This document shows positions 59,011-64,000 of a DNA stretch of 64,000 nt, one piece after another. The position numbers and the translations under genes were made by a program. Source of the DNA: an uncultured Pelagibacteraceae bacterium (GTDB taxonomy: Bacteria > Pseudomonadota > Alphaproteobacteria > Pelagibacterales > Pelagibacteraceae); assembly GCA_902580135.1 (NCBI GenBank), contig CACHJL010000001.1, positions 1 to 64,000 on the forward strand, in the 5' to 3' direction. The first letter of the stretch is position 1, and each line of letters begins with the position of its first letter. Below the pieces are notes generated by a model. That model made no database searches. It was not told where the DNA came from and was given only the letters and a program-made list of their open reading frames with translations.

Positions 59011-59829
59011 ATGGACATAAAAGCTTTTAAAATGGATGGGTTAGGAAATGATTTTCTAATTGTTGATAGAAGAAAAAAATCTATTTCCATTAAAAAAGAA
59101 AAGATTATTGAATTAGGGAAAAGCGATAGTATCGGATTTGATCAATTAATTTTTATTGATGAAATTGACAATGTTACTCCGAGTTATAATCCAATAACAA
59201 TATATAATTCTGATGGAGAAAAAGTTGAAGCATGTGGAAATGGTAGCAGGTGTGTAGCAAAAATTTTATGTGATCAAGAAAAAAAAGAGGAAGCTGTAAT
59301 TGTAACATCGAACAGAATACTAAAAGCTCAAAAAATTTCTGAAAATAGTATAAGAATTGAAATGGGGGAACCTATTTTTGAATGGAAAAAGATTCCTTTA
59401 TCAAAAGATATAAATCATAAAAAGATTAATATAAAAATTGATGATTTTGAATTAAAAGATGGTTTCGCAATAAATGTTGGAAATCCTCATATAGTTTTTT
59501 TTGTAGATGATTGTTTTAAATATGATTTAAAAAAATTAGGGCCATTAATTGAAAATTATGAGTTATTCCCTGAGAAAATAAATGTCACATTTGCTCAAAT
59601 AAAAGATTCATCAAATATACTAGTCAATGTTTGGGAGCGTGGAGCGGGTTTAACAAAAGCTTGTGGAACAGCTGCGTGTGCAACTGGAGTTGTTGCATTT
59701 GAAAAAAAATTATCTGGAAACAATACTAACATTCATTTTAAAGAAGGTATTTTAAATATTAAATATAATAATGTAATTTCAATGGCAGGCCCCGTTTCAA
59801 ATATTAAAGAAATAGAAATAAAATTATAA
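59011..59829 (+). CDS. dapF: Diaminopimelate epimerase
   Basis: KMDGLGNDFLIVD, GEKVEACGNGSRCVAK, NVGNPHIVFFVDD, WERGAGLTKACGTAACATG. Confidence 0.96.
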   Translation: MDIKAFKMDGLGNDFLIVDRRKKSISIKKEKIIELGKSDSIGFDQLIFIDEIDNVTPSYNPITIYNSDGEKVEACGNGSRCVAKILCDQEKKEEAVIVTSNRILKAQKISENSIRIEMGEPIFEWKKIPLSKDINHKKINIKIDDFELKDGFAINVGNPHIVFFVDDCFKYDLKKLGPLIENYELFPEKINVTFAQIKDSSNILVNVWERGAGLTKACGTAACATGVVAFEKKLSGNNTNIHFKEGILNIKYNNVISMAGPVSNIKEIEIKL

Positions 59830-60746
59830 TGGGAATTTTTGAAAAATTTAGATTAGGTTTTAAAAAAAGTGCTAATAATTTTACATCTGGATTAAGAGAA
59901 ATAATAATTAAAAAAGAAATAGATGATAGTACATTAAACAAAATAGAGGAATTTTTAATAAGCTCAGATGTTGGAATTGATGCAGCTTCTGATATTAGAG
60001 ATATAATTGCTCAAAAAAAAATTGATCCTAAAGAAGATCCGATTTCAGAAGTAAAAAAAATTTTAAAAGAATACATAATCAAACTAATGCAGCCATTGGA
60101 AAAACAAAAATTTTTCGAAAAAAAGGAAAATTTAAATGTTGTTTTAGTCTCAGGAGTAAATGGGGTCGGGAAAACAACTACTATAGGTAAAATAGGAAAA
60201 ATTTTTAGAGAAAATAGTAATGAAGTTTTGTTTTCAGCTTGCGATACATTTAGAGCTGCCGCTATTGATCAATTGGAAAAATGGTCTGAAAAAGTTAATG
60301 CTAAAATTATTAAATCTGATCCTGGATCTGATCCTGCCTCCGTTGCTTATAAAGCAATGGAATATTCAAAAAAAAATAATATTAATCAAGTACTTATCGA
60401 TACAGCAGGAAGATTACAAAATAAAAAAAATCTTATGGATGAATTCAAAAAAATAGCAAATGTTGTTAAAAAAATTGATGAAACTGCGCCACATGAAGTC
60501 ATTTTAGTTTTAGACGCAACATCAGGACAAAATATTATTAATCAATTGGAAGAGTTTAATAAAATTATACGTATAACAGGCTTAATCATGACAAAACTAG
60601 ACGGTACAGCAAAAGGTGGTGTTTTAATTGCTATATCTAAAAAATATAAAGTTCCAATTATAGGCTTGGGATTGGGAGAAAAAGAGGATGATTTACAAAT
60701 ATTTAATGCTGAACAATTTGCTAATGCATTTATTCAATCGAATTAA
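59829..60746 (+). CDS. ftsY: Signal recognition particle receptor FtsY
   Basis: VSGVNGVGKTTTIGKIGK, ACDTFRAAAIDQLEKW, DTAGRLQNKKNLMDEFKK, TKLDGTAKGGVLIAI, GLGEKEDDLQIFN. Confidence 0.96.
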   Translation: MGIFEKFRLGFKKSANNFTSGLREIIIKKEIDDSTLNKIEEFLISSDVGIDAASDIRDIIAQKKIDPKEDPISEVKKILKEYIIKLMQPLEKQKFFEKKENLNVVLVSGVNGVGKTTTIGKIGKIFRENSNEVLFSACDTFRAAAIDQLEKWSEKVNAKIIKSDPGSDPASVAYKAMEYSKKNNINQVLIDTAGRLQNKKNLMDEFKKIANVVKKIDETAPHEVILVLDATSGQNIINQLEEFNKIIRITGLIMTKLDGTAKGGVLIAISKKYKVPIIGLGLGEKEDDLQIFNAEQFANAFIQSN

Positions 60747-61299
60747 TTAAATTTTTTGAAATTAAAGGCTTATAAATATTACATTCAAAGTTATTTTTAA
60801 GAGATTTATAACCACAATTTTGTGCATAAGTAGAAATTATAAAATTTAATTTTCCCCGATTTTTTTGAATTCCAAGTTTTTTTTTCTGTATGTCGAAAGT
60901 TAAATTTTGATTATAATCTTTGAAAGCGCTTACAAGAATTAAAGTATTGTTATCATTTAAAAGATAATATGCAAAATCTTCTGGGAAGACTGGATACTTA
61001 TAACTTTTAAAAAATTTTTTAGCATTTTTGGGAAACCAATCATAAGAAATTAGGGAATGTTCTTTTTTTGTTAAATGATCATAAATATACAAATCTTGTG
61101 GATAGTCAGTAATATAGTTTGAATATTGACCTTTTGCTATAATAGGTTTTTCTCTGGTCTTAAAATATAATGTAAATTTATCATGATGAGATTGCATCTT
61201 TCCAATATAAAAATATTTTCTATAGTTTTGATCATTTAAATCTGCAAACGATAAATTAGCATAAAATAATATGAAAATTATAAATATTAATTTTTTCAC
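60730..61299 (-). CDS. Hypothetical exported protein
   Basis: 189 aa ORF with a clear signal peptide (MKKLIFIIFILFYANLSFA). No family recognised. Confidence 0.65.
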   Translation of the reverse strand: MKKLIFIIFILFYANLSFADLNDQNYRKYFYIGKMQSHHDKFTLYFKTREKPIIAKGQYSNYITDYPQDLYIYDHLTKKEHSLISYDWFPKNAKKFFKSYKYPVFPEDFAYYLLNDNNTLILVSAFKDYNQNLTFDIQKKKLGIQKNRGKLNFIISTYAQNCGYKSLKNNFECNIYKPLISKNLINSIE

Positions 61300-61348
61300 A
61301 ATATAAAATTAATATGCAAAAATGATGGGCATTTGTTTAAATTGTGTC

Positions 61349-62164
61349 TTAATTTAAACTTTGAATAAATGATTTTATAGAATTAATCAGATCATTATTA
61401 AAGTCCATCATATGATCGTCATATTTAGAAAAATAGGAGTATTTGGGTTCATTTGCTAATTGAAAAATTTTTTCTCCCATCCAGAATGGAACTATTTTAT
61501 CTGCTTCACCATGCATAACTAATATTGGTGAAATAATATTTTTTATCTTCTTGTCGCTTTCATATTTATCTTTTAGTAGCAATTTGATTGGAAAAATTGG
61601 GTACTTAGATTTACCTGCCGCAATCATAGAAGTAAATGGAGATTCTAAAATTATTCCTGCAAAATTTCTATTTTGTGCTATTTCTGTAGCAACACCAGTA
61701 CCAAGGGACTCCCCGTAAATTATTATATTTTCTTCATTAATACCATCATTTATTAGCCAATTGACAGCACTTCTGGCATCTTCATAGAGACCTTTCTCAG
61801 TTGGTTTTCCTGCATTACCATTAAATCCTCTCCATGAAAGTAATAGAAAATTAATATTCATATCATTGAAGTGATTAATTTTATGTATTCTATTTTCTAG
61901 CGATCCTGCATTACCATGTAGGTAAAGTATAGTTTTGAGTTTTGTATTATCCTTTTTATGATACCAGGCTATTAAATCGATATTATCTTCTGTTTTAATA
62001 TTAACCTTCTCAATTTTTACAGTTAATTTATCTCCAGAATAATTATTTTCTGTTGGATGATACAATAGACTTCTTTGAAAAAAATATAGTCCAAGTGTAA
62101 CTGATAAATATACCAGAACTACTAAACTAATTAAAAACAAATTATACATTTTTGTATTACGCAT
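61349..62164 (-). CDS. Alpha/beta hydrolase (BEM46/ABHD13-like)
   Basis: YLHGNAGSLENRIHKI, IIIYGESLGTGVATEIAQ (GxSxG), MHGEADKIVP; N-terminal membrane anchor. Confidence 0.88.
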   Translation of the reverse strand: MRNTKMYNLFLISLVVLVYLSVTLGLYFFQRSLLYHPTENNYSGDKLTVKIEKVNIKTEDNIDLIAWYHKKDNTKLKTILYLHGNAGSLENRIHKINHFNDMNINFLLLSWRGFNGNAGKPTEKGLYEDARSAVNWLINDGINEENIIIYGESLGTGVATEIAQNRNFAGIILESPFTSMIAAGKSKYPIFPIKLLLKDKYESDKKIKNIISPILVMHGEADKIVPFWMGEKIFQLANEPKYSYFSKYDDHMMDFNNDLINSIKSFIQSLN

Positions 62165-63371
62165 TTTTATTTTTCATCAAAAAATATAAATAACTTAAAA
62201 TACAAATTATTAAATAAACTGTAAAAGAAATTTTAAAACTTTGAACTTCTTCTTTTCCTAAAAATTGGCAAAAATCGATAACTAAACCAATTCCCCACTG
62301 CATAATAAAGGTACCCACAAATATGAGTAAGTTAAATGATGTTAGCGATTTGCCCGCTAAACTTGTTGGAAAAGATAAAGCTACAGCGGGTTGAGTAAGT
62401 GTTAATACTATTGAAGTAAGTAAGTAAATTGTAAAATGTATTGCTCCTGCATTTTCTCCTGAAATAATAATAATAAATAATGACAAATAACTAATTGGTA
62501 ATCCAAATTTAATTAATTTCATTGTCTTAAATCCAAGTTTTGTAATTTTGGGTAAAATGTATCCAAATATAAAAAAAGCAAATAGCATCGTTACATTTAT
62601 CCAAAAAAGACCTGTTGCACTTTCTAAAGGATTATATCCAGCAACTCTAATCATCCACGGCCCTGCCCATAAGGTTTGGACTGCAACCATTCCTCCATAA
62701 TTAAATAAACCTAGAGGAATTGTGCTTATAAAAAATTTATTTTTCCAAACATCTGATAAGGATCCAGCATTTATTTTTTCGATATTATTTTCTGTTTTCC
62801 ATTTAGGAATAAAAACTAATGTTAATACTATAACAATAAGTATTAAAATAGATATTAAACCAAAAATCCATCTCCATCCAATAATTGGTAATAGAATTTG
62901 AACTGGCAAAGTTGAAAAAACAAATCCCATCGAAAGCACCATTAGCATCCAAGCATTAGCTCTTTGCTGATACTCATCTGCAAACCAAATTCTGTAACCG
63001 GTTAAAGGTGCCATTAAACATGCACTAACCCCAACTCCAATTAAAATTCTTGATATAAGTAAACCAGAAAAACTTTGCGCTAAAGCAAATGCAACTGTTC
63101 CAATTATTGCAATTAATAAAAATGATGAAACAATTTTTTTAGGACCATGCCTATCTAGCAAATAACCAAGCGGTAATTGCATGGTTGCAAATCCTAAAAA
63201 ATAACCACCGGCTAACAATCCTAAATTTCCAGCAGTTAAATTAAACTCTGTAGTTAGTAGTGGAGATAAAGTTGCAGTAATTGCTCTTAAAAGAGCAGAT
63301 ATAAAGTAACCACAAGCAAATACAAAAAATATCAAAACCGCTTTTTTAATCGGTAAAATATTTTTCTCCAT
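62157..63371 (-). CDS. MFS transporter
   Basis: Twelve-helix MFS pattern with GYFLGFATMQLPLGYLLDRHGPKKI and LLISRILIGVGVSACLMAPLTGYRIWF. Confidence 0.88.
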   Translation of the reverse strand: MEKNILPIKKAVLIFFVFACGYFISALLRAITATLSPLLTTEFNLTAGNLGLLAGGYFLGFATMQLPLGYLLDRHGPKKIVSSFLLIAIIGTVAFALAQSFSGLLISRILIGVGVSACLMAPLTGYRIWFADEYQQRANAWMLMVLSMGFVFSTLPVQILLPIIGWRWIFGLISILILIVIVLTLVFIPKWKTENNIEKINAGSLSDVWKNKFFISTIPLGLFNYGGMVAVQTLWAGPWMIRVAGYNPLESATGLFWINVTMLFAFFIFGYILPKITKLGFKTMKLIKFGLPISYLSLFIIIISGENAGAIHFTIYLLTSIVLTLTQPAVALSFPTSLAGKSLTSFNLLIFVGTFIMQWGIGLVIDFCQFLGKEEVQSFKISFTVYLIICILSYLYFLMKNKNA

Positions 63372-63380
63372 TAACTTAAA

Positions 63381-64000
63381 TTAGAAATTTAAAGATATAT
63401 CTCTGTGAACTGCATTGCAACTTGCAACCATTTTAGCTTGTTCTTTAGTTAAACGCGACTGCAGCCTTAAACCTATATTATTGTTTATAACTGAATTATA
63501 TTTTTTTATTTCTGGCATTAAGTTTTCAGCAGCACTTTTTCTCCATTTGACTTCTTGGTCAAACAACATAATAGCTTCTGAGCTTGCATCTGAAACTTTG
63601 CTATCATCTATTTCATCACTATCAATCAAAGAATATAAATCATCTAATCTATTTGCAAATTCTTCTGCTCCCGCAATCTCTCCAAGTTTTTCAAATAAAT
63701 TATCTATAATTGAAATAGAATTTTCATAATCTGCATTGGTAATATATTTCTTTAAATTATTAATTTCTGAGGAAAGATCATTTAATTTTTCGTGATCATT
63801 TATAAACATCACAATTTGCTCTAGATTATCGTAAGCTTGATCAACATTTTTTCTATATCTTTTTGTTTGAGTATTTTTTGTTTTCTTAAGAATTTCAAAT
63901 TCTTTATTTCTAGAAGTCCAATTTTCTGGGATACTATTATTTATTTCTTCAATTTCTAATTTATAATCTTCTATTTTAAGTTTAATTTTATTTTTTTGAG
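63381..64000 (-). CDS. Partial CDS, hypothetical coiled-coil/helical protein (continues beyond the window)
   Basis: The minus-strand frame stays open upstream of the listed start (63812) to the window edge (…NWTSRNKEFEILKKTKNTQTKRYRKNVDQAYDNLEQIVMFINDHEK…). Confidence 0.6.
   Translation of the reverse strand, partial: QKNKIKLKIEDYKLEIEEINNSIPENWTSRNKEFEILKKTKNTQTKRYRKNVDQAYDNLEQIVMFINDHEKLNDLSSEINNLKKYITNADYENSISIIDNLFEKLGEIAGAEEFANRLDDLYSLIDSDEIDDSKVSDASSEAIMLFDQEVKWRKSAAENLMPEIKKYNSVINNNIGLRLQSRLTKEQAKMVASCNAVHRDISLNF

Overview
This 64 kb window is very AT-rich and densely packed. It looks like a streamlined alphaproteobacterial chromosome, most consistent with the SAR11/Pelagibacter group, judging from the DmdA sequence, the split atpHAGDC operon downstream of priA, class I LysRS, the SAM-II riboswitch and the gene order. 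I found no mobile elements, CRISPR arrays, rRNA genes or tRNA genes. Content is mostly housekeeping: polA, a polyamine cluster (ODC, deoxyhypusine-synthase-like, PhzF, agmatinase), pyrD/lysS, trkH, an AmpG-like permease with an NlpC/P60 protein, tyrA/hisC, metX/metW, rplU/rpmA/obg/proB/proA/nadD/rsfS, ctpA/rppH, atpHAGDC, priA, a TCA supercluster (lpd-sucBADC-mdh-mmsA-sdhBADC), asd, a dmdA/dmdB/dmdC-type DMSP demethylation cluster, leuBDC, rplS/trmD/rpsP, ffh, dapF/ftsY and an MFS transporter. The most notable non-coding items are a SAM-II riboswitch before metX and a structured ffh leader with mutually exclusive hairpins. The most notable coding anomaly is a poly-A frameshift that removes the C-terminal G5 region of Obg. 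I did not find convincing evidence of a wholly novel multi-gene system.
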